54,490 bases of DNA from CAYSQW01 sp964433135 (GTDB taxonomy: Bacteria; Acidobacteriota; Aminicenantia; Aminicenantales; Aminicenantaceae), in NCBI GenBank assembly GCA_964433135.1, contig CAYSQW010000018.1:1-54490 (forward strand), written 5' to 3'. Below the pieces are notes generated by a model. The model was given only the letters and a program-made list of their open reading frames with translations, did not search any database and had not been told where the DNA came from. The position numbers and the translations under genes are program-made. Positions 24,367 through 32,825 of this stretch are shown here, piece by piece; within the stretch, counting starts at the first letter, position 1; every line of letters begins with the position of its first letter.

Positions 24367-25746
24367 ATGTTTTTCACGAAAAATCGAAAGTTTTTGGCTG
24401 TGGCTTTTCTTCTGTTCGGCGTCGTGGGTGCTTATGGACAGAGCCTTGATATCGCGGACGTCAGGGACAGCGACAAAATTCTGCAGGAAAGGGATCGCGC
24501 CCGGATAATGAATGAGTGGCTGGAATGGCGGCTGGATAATATCCTCCCCATGCTCATGGAACGGGAAGGGATCGATATGTGGATGGTTCTCGCCAGGGAG
24601 CCCAATGAGGATCCGCTGTATTTGACCTTGATGCCCGAACCCCATATGAGCGCATGGCGTACGTCCATCCTTATCTTTCACTATCAAGGACCTGAAAAAG
24701 GAGTGGTTCGGTATTCCGGTGATAAACCCAGCAGCACTTCGGGTACCCACAGCATTGGGGCCTGGTATCAGGGGACATGGGAAGATTCCGAAAAAACACG
24801 GTTCGAGAGCTTGGCGGATTTTATCAAGAAAACCGACCCCAAAAAAATCGGGATCAATGTTTCGGAGTTGTGGTCTTTCGGTGATGGACTGTCGGTCGGT
24901 CTTAAAAACAAACTGGAGAGAGCTCTGGATCCGAAATACGTCAAGCGTTTGGTTCCGGCGCACAATCTCTGCATCGGCTGGCTGGAAACCCGAAGTCCTC
25001 AGGAACTCAGCGTGTATCGTCATATCTGCGGTATTTCGCATGATATTATCCAGGAATTCTTTTCCAACCGGGTGATTGTACCCGATGTCACGACGACTGA
25101 AGATGTCGTATGGTGGGCCCGGCAGAAATATACTGATCTGGGTCTTGATACCTGGTTCCAACCGTCGATCTCCATTACGCGCAGTAAAGCCGCCGCCGAT
25201 CTCTATAAAGATGATCCCGATGTCATTCGGAGAGGCGATTTGCTGCATTGCGATATGGGGATCACCTATTTGGGATTATGTACGGACATGCAGTGGAGCG
25301 CTTATGTGTGTCGGATCGGAGAGGATGATGCGCCGCAAGGATTGAATGATGCGCTGACCAAGCTGCATCAACTGCGCAAGATCTATTTCAACGAATTCAA
25401 GACCGGACGTTCGGGAAATGAGATCACGGATGCCACCATGGAAAAAGGGAAAGCCGCCGGTCTGCGACCCTCGGTATATACGCATCCCATCGGTCCTCAC
25501 GGACATGGCGCCGGTGTGCCTATGGATGCCCGTCCCCCCAAACGGGCGCCTGAAGATATCAGGCTTCGCGGCGAATATCCCCTTTATCCCAATACCGTTT
25601 ACGCCATCGAGTTCAGCATTACGACGAATATCCCGGAGTGGGGCAATCAGGAACTGACCCTCGGCTTTGAGGATCAGGGTGTCTTTACCGAAGAAGGAGC
25701 CGCGCTGGTGGATGGATACCAGACAAAACTTCTTTTGATCAAATAG
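24367..25746 (+). CDS. Exported M24 family metallopeptidase (Xaa-Pro aminopeptidase-like)
   Basis: This 459-residue exported enzyme probably removes an N-terminal residue ahead of proline. The signal peptide (residues 1-25, ending AYGQ) is followed by a creatinase-type N-terminal domain. In the pita-bread catalytic domain the metal ligands are present: the Asp pair in LHCDMGITYLGLCTDMQ (spaced by ten residues), His in THPIGPHGHG, Glu in YAIEFSI and Glu in the final FEDQGVFTEEGA region. The start is fixed by AAGGAGG and the signal. Export is unusual for classical PepP but common among peptidase-rich bacteria. Confidence 0.9.
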   Translation: MFFTKNRKFLAVAFLLFGVVGAYGQSLDIADVRDSDKILQERDRARIMNEWLEWRLDNILPMLMEREGIDMWMVLAREPNEDPLYLTLMPEPHMSAWRTSILIFHYQGPEKGVVRYSGDKPSSTSGTHSIGAWYQGTWEDSEKTRFESLADFIKKTDPKKIGINVSELWSFGDGLSVGLKNKLERALDPKYVKRLVPAHNLCIGWLETRSPQELSVYRHICGISHDIIQEFFSNRVIVPDVTTTEDVVWWARQKYTDLGLDTWFQPSISITRSKAAADLYKDDPDVIRRGDLLHCDMGITYLGLCTDMQWSAYVCRIGEDDAPQGLNDALTKLHQLRKIYFNEFKTGRSGNEITDATMEKGKAAGLRPSVYTHPIGPHGHGAGVPMDARPPKRAPEDIRLRGEYPLYPNTVYAIEFSITTNIPEWGNQELTLGFEDQGVFTEEGAALVDGYQTKLLLIK

Positions 25747-25798
25747 AACTTTTTCTTCAAGGCTTGTCGATCGTTTCGGGTTGGGGAGTATTAAAGAT

Positions 25799-25837
25799 TC
25801 CCCGGGGGGCCCCCCCACCCTCCGGGGACGATTTTTT
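25799..25837 (+). terminator. Rho-independent terminator downstream of the M24 gene
   Basis: TCCCCGG and CCGGGGA form a 7-bp stem around a G/C-rich 16-base loop, followed by CG and six T. It ends transcription about 55-90 bases after the M24 stop and before the glnS promoter. Confidence 0.6.
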
Positions 25838-25911
25838 CAATAGAATCGGGAATGCGGCGTGGAGAAATCCCTTCGCGGCATCTGCGTCACCTGTTGTTGG
25901 GGAAAGGTGTA

Positions 25912-25940
25912 TTGATTCTTCATGAGAATCCCGATATCAT
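25912..25940 (+). promoter_or_regulatory. Sigma-70 promoter of glnS
   Basis: TTGATT and TATCAT are 17 bases apart and the start codon follows 26 bases after the -10 element. AGAGGAGAG is the ribosome-binding site. Confidence 0.55.
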
Positions 25941-25966
25941 TCCCTTATTAAAGAGGAGAGATCTTC

Positions 25967-27697
25967 ATGCGTGAAAAAAATGATGCTCCCGGAAAAGATA
26001 ACCGCAATGCGGAGACGGAATCTCCAGGACTCGATTTCATCCGAACGATTGTCGCACAGGATATCCAGGAGGGAAAGCACGACGGACGAGTCCATACCCG
26101 TTTTCCACCCGAGCCTAACGGTTATCTCCATATCGGACATGCGAAGTCGATCTCTCTGAATTTCGGTATCGCCGAAGAATTCGACGGGTTGTGCAATCTA
26201 CGTTTTGATGATACCAACCCGAGCAAAGAGGAGATGGAATATGTGGATTCCATCAAAGGGGATGTGCGCTGGCTGGGATTCGATTGGGGAGAACGGGAAT
26301 ACTACGCTTCGGACTATTTCGATCAGCTCTATGCTTTCGCTGTTCAATTGATCAAAGCCGGGAAAGCCTTCGTGGATGATTCCAGTCCCGAGGAGATTCG
26401 GCGGGATCGAGGGACTTTGACCGAACCGGGGAAAGACAGCTCATACCGCTCGCGCACTCCGGAAGAGAACCTGGATTTATTCGAACGGATGCGGGCGGGT
26501 GAGTTTCCCGACGGATCCCGTGTTCTGCGCGCCAAAATCGATATGGCTTCCCCCAATCTGAATATGCGGGATCCCGTCATCTACCGGATTTTGCGTGCCG
26601 CCCATCATCGCACCGGAGATAAATGGTGCATATATCCCATGTACGATTTCGCCCACGGCCTTTCGGATTCCCTGGAAGGGATCACCCATTCGCTCTGTAC
26701 CCTGGAATTCGAAGATCACCGGCCGCTTTATGATTGGTTTCTGGAAGAACTGGATGTCTTTCGTTCGCGTCAAATCGAATTCGCGCGTTTGAACCTCAGC
26801 TATACCGTGATGAGCAAGCGGAAGCTGCTGCAGATGGTTCGGGAAGGCCTCGTCTCCGGTTGGAATGATCCCCGTATGCCCACCATCTCAGGATTGAGAC
26901 GGCGCGGCTACACGCCGGAGTCGATCCGGGATTTCTGCGATCGGATCGGTCTGGCAAAGCGGGAAAGCATGGTGGACATCGCTCTGCTGGAACACTGCCT
27001 CCGGGAAGATCTTAACCAAAGGGCTCGGAGGGTCATGGCGGTTCTGCATCCGCTGCGCGTGGTCATCGATAATTACCCCGAGGGCAAGGTGGAGTGGTTG
27101 GAAGCGGAGAATAATCCGGAAGATGCGGGAATGGGGACGCGAAAAATCCCGTTTTCAAGGGTTTTGTATATCGAAGAGGCAGATTTCCGGGAGGACCCGC
27201 CCAAAAAATTTTTCAGGCTGGCTCCCGGACGGGAGATCCGTTTGAAACATGCGTATTACATCAAGTGCGTGGACGTGATCAAAGATCCCGATTCGGGACG
27301 GATCACGGAACTCCGCTGTACGTATGATCCTGAAACACGGGGAGGATGGTCCCAAGACGGTCGCAAAGTGAAAGGCACTTCGCATTGGGTTTCCGCGGAG
27401 CACGCGCTGACCGCTGAAGTCCGGTTGTATGACAAGCTTTTTACCGTTGAAAATCCGATGGAAGAAATAGGCGGCGGGGATTTTCATCGTTTTGTGAATC
27501 CTCTCTCACTCCAGATCTTCTCCGGCTGCCGGGTCGAACCGGGATTGAGCGAGGCTCTTCCCGGAGAAAGGTTCCAGTTTCTTCGCCAGGGATATTTTTG
27601 TGTCGACAGCGAGGACTCCAAACCCGGAAAGCCGGTTTTCAACCGTACCGTATCCCTGCGGGATACTTGGGCGAAAATAGAGAAGACCTTGACATGA
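25967..27697 (+). CDS. glnS: Glutaminyl-tRNA synthetase
   Basis: This 576-residue class I aminoacyl-tRNA synthetase attaches glutamine to tRNA-Gln. The N-terminal catalytic domain has PPEPNGYLHIGHAKS (the HIGH motif, about residues 47-61) and LRFDDTNPSKE. The second class I signature is VMSKRKLL (KMSKS-like, about 281-288). RILRAAHHRTGDKWCIYPMY and DFAHGLSD, downstream of the first motif, are typical of GlnRS. GlnRS-type anticodon-binding beta-barrels occupy the C-terminal third. Length is close to E. coli GlnRS. Its presence means Gln-tRNA is charged directly rather than only by the transamidation route. Confidence 0.96.
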   Translation: MREKNDAPGKDNRNAETESPGLDFIRTIVAQDIQEGKHDGRVHTRFPPEPNGYLHIGHAKSISLNFGIAEEFDGLCNLRFDDTNPSKEEMEYVDSIKGDVRWLGFDWGEREYYASDYFDQLYAFAVQLIKAGKAFVDDSSPEEIRRDRGTLTEPGKDSSYRSRTPEENLDLFERMRAGEFPDGSRVLRAKIDMASPNLNMRDPVIYRILRAAHHRTGDKWCIYPMYDFAHGLSDSLEGITHSLCTLEFEDHRPLYDWFLEELDVFRSRQIEFARLNLSYTVMSKRKLLQMVREGLVSGWNDPRMPTISGLRRRGYTPESIRDFCDRIGLAKRESMVDIALLEHCLREDLNQRARRVMAVLHPLRVVIDNYPEGKVEWLEAENNPEDAGMGTRKIPFSRVLYIEEADFREDPPKKFFRLAPGREIRLKHAYYIKCVDVIKDPDSGRITELRCTYDPETRGGWSQDGRKVKGTSHWVSAEHALTAEVRLYDKLFTVENPMEEIGGGDFHRFVNPLSLQIFSGCRVEPGLSEALPGERFQFLRQGYFCVDSEDSKPGKPVFNRTVSLRDTWAKIEKTLT

Positions 27698-27787
27698 AGG
27701 GAATGGCGGATTCATTTGCCGTTCTCTTCATGCTTCAAGATAAGGGACACCGCAGCCGCGGAGCATGCTTGAATCCCGGAAAAATTC

Positions 27788-28948
27788 ATGTTTGATAACA
27801 TAAATTCCCGTATCGATCCCGGAGATGTCATCGATATCCATGTTCATATAGGAGGACCTTCGGGGGAAAACGAAAATATGTATTTTTGGTCGGACGCATT
27901 CCGCAAATCACTGGCCTTTGAAGGAATGAAACTGGTCACCCGGTTGACGGAATCGCAAATGACGTTTCCCCGGTATGTAAGTGTGCTGTTCCAGCAACTG
28001 AAGCATTCCAAACATATCGATAAGATCGTGCTGCTGGCTCTGGATGCGGTTTATACGGAGGAGGGGAAAAAAGATACGGCCGGCACTCATCTGTTCGTCG
28101 CCAATGAAATGTTGGCCCATTTGTCCCAGAGCTACGACGGCTTTTTGTTCGGCTGTTCCGTACATCCGTATGCGCCGGATGCCGCTCAGCGACTGTGGAA
28201 ATGCGCGCGGCGCGGGGCCGTGCTCTGTAAATGGATCCCCTCCTCTCAAGCGATCGATCCCACACATCCGTTGTCTCTGCGGTTCTACCGTGCGCTGGCC
28301 GAATTGGAACTGCCGCTGCTTATCCATGTGGGACCTGAAGACGCCATCCCCAGCAACCTGTCCCGCGCCGATCAGCTGCTGTTCAATTCGGCGGCGGGAA
28401 AGCATGCCTCCCGTGCGGGCGATGCGGTGGCCATGGCGTTGGATGCCGGAGCGACCGTTATCGTCGCTCACTGCGGTCTGCCGCTGGGGAATCTATTGGA
28501 CAAGGAAAATGCGTATTGGGAAGAGGTGTTCGAAGGGCTTCTGGATCGGGCCGAGCTGGGCAGCACCGACCGGCCGTTGTATGCCGACATCTCGGCTTTT
28601 TGTCTGCCGGGAAGAGCCCACTACGGAGAGAAAATCATCCCGCTGGCGAAAAGAAATCCGGAAAAGTTTTTATTGGGGAGCGATTATCCCATTCCCATTA
28701 TTTCTTCTTCAGCCGATAATGTTCTGGAAGAAATCAGGGAAACCTTCGGTTGGCTTGCCGGCCGTGCGCTTCCCGGAAACGATTTCGATCGCAACTATAA
28801 GCTGCTGAAACCGTCGTTTCCTGAGGAAACGTTTCCGGCCGCTGCGGCGATCCTTCGTGATCCTCAAAAAAGGATGCCCGGTTTCAAGCGGTATCTCTCG
28901 CGTCTGGGAGTCAAACAAAGCCGGTCCTGGTTTTTGTCCTCCCGCTGA
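27788..28948 (+). CDS. Amidohydrolase family 2 (TIM-barrel) protein
   Basis: This 386-residue cytoplasmic protein has the amidohydrolase-2 pattern. DIHVHIGG near residue 17 is the HxH metal motif. LLIHVGPE is in the middle, IVAHCGLPLG supplies another His, and LLGSDYPIP supplies the metal-binding Asp at the end of the barrel. Members are hydrolases or decarboxylases of varied small molecules, and the substrate is not deducible. The ribosome-binding site is weak. It lies 90 bases after glnS on the same strand. Confidence 0.8.
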   Translation: MFDNINSRIDPGDVIDIHVHIGGPSGENENMYFWSDAFRKSLAFEGMKLVTRLTESQMTFPRYVSVLFQQLKHSKHIDKIVLLALDAVYTEEGKKDTAGTHLFVANEMLAHLSQSYDGFLFGCSVHPYAPDAAQRLWKCARRGAVLCKWIPSSQAIDPTHPLSLRFYRALAELELPLLIHVGPEDAIPSNLSRADQLLFNSAAGKHASRAGDAVAMALDAGATVIVAHCGLPLGNLLDKENAYWEEVFEGLLDRAELGSTDRPLYADISAFCLPGRAHYGEKIIPLAKRNPEKFLLGSDYPIPIISSSADNVLEEIRETFGWLAGRALPGNDFDRNYKLLKPSFPEETFPAAAAILRDPQKRMPGFKRYLSRLGVKQSRSWFLSSR

Positions 28949-29011
28949 TCCTTGCGAAGCGCGAATAAAGGATAAAAAAACCTTTAGTAATCTGCTAAAA
29001 TACTTTTTAAG

Positions 29012-29719
29012 GTGAGAAAACAAAGAAAAGAGATTGCGGCGTTCGACGGTTTCCACCCCGAAACGGTTGAGTTTTTGAAGGCTCTTAAACGGCATAACTC
29101 GAAATCCTGGTTCGATGCCCACAAGGCCGATTATGAAATCCACGTTCTGGAGCCCTCGCGCCGATTCGTTAAAGCCATGGGGGACAGACTGCTGACGGTT
29201 TTCCCGGGAATCCATGCCGAACCGCGGATCAATCGTTCTCTTTTTCGCATCTATCGGGATGTTCGTTTCAGCCCCGATAAATCGCCGTACAAAACGCATC
29301 TTGGGATTATTTTTTGGGAAGGCGAGGGGAAACGGATGGAAAATTCAGGATTCTATTTTCATCTGGAGCCTCCCAACCTGCTGCTGGGCGGCGGCGTTTA
29401 CCGATTTCCTCCTGAAAAGCTGCATCGATTCAGACGAGCCGCCGCGGATCCGATCAGGGGGAGGTCTTTGGCCGACGCGGTGGCGGCGATCCGTGAGCGG
29501 AGGGAATTTACCCTGGGCGGCCGCTTTTACAAACGAATCCCCGCAGGGTATGCACCGGATAGTCCAAACGCCGGGCTGCTCCTTCATAACGGCTTGTACG
29601 CCGGCTGTGAGACTCTGATCCCCGGAGAGCTTACCTCCCCACGTCTTATCGATTACTGCTGGAGGCGGTTCGCTTTTCTGGAACCGCTTCACGTCTGGCT
29701 GACGGCCTTGAATGAATGA
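29012..29719 (+). CDS. DUF2461 family protein
   Basis: This 235-residue soluble protein matches DUF2461/TIGR02453. FDGFHPETVEFLKALKRHN at the start, SKSWFDAHKADYE (about 31-43), then RINRSLFRIYRDVRFSPDKS and PYKTHLGIIFWEG are all family landmarks, as is a late GGGVYRFPPEKL segment. The biochemical role of the family is unknown. A GTG start is assumed; the ribosome-binding site is poor, and no other start keeps the conserved N-terminus. Confidence 0.8.
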   Translation: MRKQRKEIAAFDGFHPETVEFLKALKRHNSKSWFDAHKADYEIHVLEPSRRFVKAMGDRLLTVFPGIHAEPRINRSLFRIYRDVRFSPDKSPYKTHLGIIFWEGEGKRMENSGFYFHLEPPNLLLGGGVYRFPPEKLHRFRRAAADPIRGRSLADAVAAIRERREFTLGGRFYKRIPAGYAPDSPNAGLLLHNGLYAGCETLIPGELTSPRLIDYCWRRFAFLEPLHVWLTALNE

Positions 29720-29776
29720 GAAAGCCCCGTGCTCGATACCCGGTATTCAATCCGGGAATATATGAGGAGAAGATCG

Positions 29777-30259
29777 ATGCCGGTCAAGTGGCTGACCCGT
29801 GAAAAATGTCTGAAACTTCTTGAGAAACCTGCGTATGGGCGTCTTGGCACCTGCGGCGGCGGGGGACGCCCTTATATAACACCGGTCAATTATGTCCTTT
29901 TCGAAGAACGTATCTATATCCACTGTGCCTTCACCGGCCGAAAATTGGAGAACTTGAGCCATTCTCCCTCCGCCTGTTTTGAAGTCAGCGCGGCCGGCAG
30001 GCTTTTCCCCGGGCCAAGGGCGCGTGATTTCACCATGCGTTTCTGGAGTGTCCTCGCCTTCGGGCAGGCGAGGATTCTGGACGACCCGGGGCTGAAACTG
30101 CGTATCATGCGGAGATTCATGAAGAAATACGCCTCGGGCTACAGCTTTCAATCCTTGGAGCGGGAAGACATGAAAGATGTCAACGTGTTGGAAATATCCA
30201 TCGATGAGATCAGCGGAAAAGCCAGCCTCGATCCCCGCCCCGAGTCAATTAAGATTTGA
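29777..30259 (+). CDS. Pyridoxamine 5'-phosphate oxidase-fold flavoprotein
   Basis: This 160-residue protein of the PNPOx-like/NimA-like flavin-binding split-barrel group has the pattern YGRLGTCGGGGRPYITPVNY near residues 20-39. YIHCAFTGRKLENL (about 48-61) is the FMN phosphate region. A later VLAFGQARIL strand completes the split barrel. It probably binds FMN and reduces an unknown substrate. I start at MPVKWLT because GAGGAG lies seven bases before that ATG; an upstream GTG lacks one. The Cys-rich mini-protein gene follows 42 bases later. Confidence 0.78.
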   Translation: MPVKWLTREKCLKLLEKPAYGRLGTCGGGGRPYITPVNYVLFEERIYIHCAFTGRKLENLSHSPSACFEVSAAGRLFPGPRARDFTMRFWSVLAFGQARILDDPGLKLRIMRRFMKKYASGYSFQSLEREDMKDVNVLEISIDEISGKASLDPRPESIKI

Positions 30260-30301
30260 AAATCATGTTTTTACTTTTATAATAGGAAGCGGGAGGGTGA
30301 T

Positions 30302-30472
30302 ATGCCTAATTGTCACGAGATGAAGAAAGACCAGGTTTATGTATGTGAAACCTGTGGGCTTGAGCTGCAAGTGATAAAAGAATGCCATGCGTGCGGCGAA
30401 CCCGCGGATTCTTGCGTCCATGAGGAATGCCGGTTTGTATGCTGTGATTCCGAATTGAAGCTCAAAGCTTAG
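30302..30472 (+). CDS. 56-residue Cys-rich putative zinc or iron protein
   Basis: This short gene has a GGGAGGGTGAT ribosome-binding site. It encodes 56 residues with nine Cys: Cys4, CETC (16-19), CHAC (28-31), CVHEEC (38-43) and CC (47-48). The VYVCETCGLELQV segment resembles the start of desulforedoxin/desulfoferrodoxin and rubredoxin-type metal knuckles. It probably binds zinc or iron at one or two sites. It may be a small redox or DNA/RNA-binding protein and could work with the flavoprotein encoded just upstream. No exact family is recognised. Confidence 0.7.
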   Translation: MPNCHEMKKDQVYVCETCGLELQVIKECHACGEPADSCVHEECRFVCCDSELKLKA

Positions 30473-30597
30473 TTCCCCCATGGAATCGACCGACGGTTCC
30501 GCGGAAGTCTGAATTATCGCCGATTTTGGGTATGTCCTGAAAGAGCCTGCATTTCGGCGGCGAATATTTCTGTTTAATTTTCCCGTGGATTTTGTAT

Positions 30598-30603
30598 ATA
30601 ATA
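30598..30603 (+). promoter_or_regulatory. Consensus -10 box upstream of the flavo-iron-sulfur operon
   Basis: TATAAT lies 126 bases before the start codon of the large oxidoreductase gene. The -35 region is poor (TTAATT at an 18-base spacing). The remaining bases between this site and the start codon hold no gene. Confidence 0.35.
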
Positions 30604-30728
30604 TGGGATGCGACTGAAGAAGACATCCGACTCGTTCCGCTTCATACTTCGAGGAGCGGGATATCGATCATCCTCTATTCATTTTAATAACATTTTAACT
30701 ATTCCATCATCTTTTTTACGGAGATAAT

Positions 30729-32825
30729 ATGTCAGATTTTCGTATTCATGACCATCCGATTTTAACCGGCTCTCCCCAGGATGAGATCTGTTTTACCTGG
30801 CGGGGCGAAAAACTCAAGGCTCGTTCAGGAGAAATGATTGCTTCCGCTCTTTTTGCGAACGGCATCAGAATTTTCGGGCACCATCCCAAAGATCATGCGC
30901 CTCAAGGGATTTTCTGCGCCAATGGACAGTGTGCGCAGTGCCTTGTGCTGGCGAACGGAATCCCGGTGAAATCCTGCATGACCCCGATCAAATCCGGGAT
31001 GCGTGTCGAACCGCTCGATCAGCTTCCGACCCTGCCTCCGATGGAGACGGTGCTGCAATATGAAGACGTCGAAACCATCGATGTTCCCGCTCTAGTCATC
31101 GGCGGCGGGCCGGCGGGGATGTCGGCGGCGGTTCAGCTGGGGAAAAATGGCATCAAAACCTTATTGGTGGATGATAAACGAAAACTCGGAGGAAAACTGG
31201 TGCTGCAGACGCACCGGTTTTTCGGTTCCAGCGAAGCCGTATATGCCGGCACTCGGGGCATCGATATAGCAACCAAACTGGAAGATGAAGTTCGGCAGGT
31301 CCCGGAAATCGAGATCTGGCTGAACAGCACGGTGCTGGGTGTTTTCAGCGATCGAAAAGTCGGCATTTTGCGGGATGGCGGTACGTACACACTGATCAGA
31401 CCCGAACTTCTGCTGGTCGCGGCGGGAGCGCGGGAAAAATCACTGGCTTTTAAAGGAAATACCCTGCCGGGCGTATACGGAGCCGGTGCTTTTCAAACCC
31501 TGGTGAACCGGGATCTCGTTCGTGCCGCGGGCAGGCTTTTTATCGTCGGAGGTGGGAATGTCGGTTTGATCGCCGGCTATCATGCGCTTCAGGCCGGAAT
31601 AGAAGTCGTCGGTTTGGTGGAAGCCCTTCCGGAATGCGGCGGGTATAAAGTGCATAAAGATAAGCTGGTACGGATGGGAGTTCCGGTTTACACTTCGCAT
31701 ACCGTCCTCAGCGCGAATGGAAATGAACAGGTCGAATCGGTGACCATCGCTCAGGTTGATGAACGGTTCCAGCCCGTCGCCGGAACCGAAAGATCCTTTG
31801 CTTGCGATACTCTCCTGATCGCCGTGGGATTGGATCCGGTGAATGAGTTTACGATTAAGGCGCAGGAGTTCGGGATGAAAGTCCTGGCCGCCGGAGATGC
31901 GGATGAGATCGCCGAAGCCTCGGCCGCCATGTTCTCCGGAAAGATCAAAGGGCTTGAAGCGGCCCGCGCTTTCGGAATGGACGTAGGTGAAATCCCGCAG
32001 GAATGGTACCTGACCGCGGAAGTTTTAAAATCAAAGCCCGGCGAAACCAAAGGTATAGCTCCTCATCCCAGAGCGGAGGGCGTATATCCCGTATTGCACT
32101 GTTACCAAAAGATACCCTGTAATCCCTGCACGACGGTATGTCCGAATAACTTGATTCGCATGAACCCGAATGATATCCGGGATCTTCCCGAATATGTCGG
32201 GGATCGCGTGGAAGAGAAATGCACGGGTTGCGAACGCTGTGTCACCATCTGTCCGGCTTTGGCCGTGACGCTGGTGGATCATCGCAAAGATCCGGAATTT
32301 CCCACGGTCACTATTCCACATGAATTTCTCAAGGAGAGCCTCCACATCGGTGATAGAGTATTTGTGCTGGATACCGAGGGAGAAGTTCTCGGTGAAGTCG
32401 AAGTCGTCGGTGTCAGAGCCATCGCACGAAACGACCGAACGATTTTAGTCAAAGTCAAAGCTCCGAAGGAGGTTGCACCGCGCATTTCGGGAATCAGGGT
32501 GCAGGAACCTTGGGTCAGCGAAGCCCTGGAAAAAAACGTCACCCGAATCGAAGATGATACCATCATCTGCCGCTGCGAGCGGGTGACAGCGGGAGAGATT
32601 CGCAATCTCATCCGCAAGGGATGCCGGGACATGAACGAGATAAAGGCCGTGACCCGCGCCGGAATGGGGGCCTGTGGAGGGAAGACCTGCACGCTGTTGA
32701 TCCAGCGCTTGTTCCGAGAGGAGGATGTGGCTCTCGATGAAGTCACCGATAATGTCAAGCGGCCGCTGTTTATGGAAGTCCCGCTGGGTGTTTTCGCCGG
32801 TATCAAGGAGGGTGACAATGACTGA
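30729..32825 (+). CDS. Multi-cofactor FAD/iron-sulfur oxidoreductase, sarcosine oxidase alpha/HcnAB-like
   Basis: This 698-residue fused oxidoreductase subunit has four cofactor modules. Residues about 15-100 form a [2Fe-2S] domain with Cys63, 68, 71 and 83. Residues 120-430 form a Rossmann FAD/NAD domain (VIGGGPAG at 123-130, IVGGGNVGL at 272-280). Residues 455-515 hold two [4Fe-4S] sites: Cys458/464/467/471 and the C498xxCxxC504xxxC508 set. The C-terminus is a BFD-like [2Fe-2S] domain with Cys614, 616, 649 and 654. The arrangement is that of dye-linked proline/hydroxyproline or sarcosine dehydrogenases and HcnAB, with small subunits fused in. Its stop overlaps the start of the partner gene by 8 bases, so the two form a complex. 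Confidence 0.88.
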   Translation: MSDFRIHDHPILTGSPQDEICFTWRGEKLKARSGEMIASALFANGIRIFGHHPKDHAPQGIFCANGQCAQCLVLANGIPVKSCMTPIKSGMRVEPLDQLPTLPPMETVLQYEDVETIDVPALVIGGGPAGMSAAVQLGKNGIKTLLVDDKRKLGGKLVLQTHRFFGSSEAVYAGTRGIDIATKLEDEVRQVPEIEIWLNSTVLGVFSDRKVGILRDGGTYTLIRPELLLVAAGAREKSLAFKGNTLPGVYGAGAFQTLVNRDLVRAAGRLFIVGGGNVGLIAGYHALQAGIEVVGLVEALPECGGYKVHKDKLVRMGVPVYTSHTVLSANGNEQVESVTIAQVDERFQPVAGTERSFACDTLLIAVGLDPVNEFTIKAQEFGMKVLAAGDADEIAEASAAMFSGKIKGLEAARAFGMDVGEIPQEWYLTAEVLKSKPGETKGIAPHPRAEGVYPVLHCYQKIPCNPCTTVCPNNLIRMNPNDIRDLPEYVGDRVEEKCTGCERCVTICPALAVTLVDHRKDPEFPTVTIPHEFLKESLHIGDRVFVLDTEGEVLGEVEVVGVRAIARNDRTILVKVKAPKEVAPRISGIRVQEPWVSEALEKNVTRIEDDTIICRCERVTAGEIRNLIRKGCRDMNEIKAVTRAGMGACGGKTCTLLIQRLFREEDVALDEVTDNVKRPLFMEVPLGVFAGIKEGDND

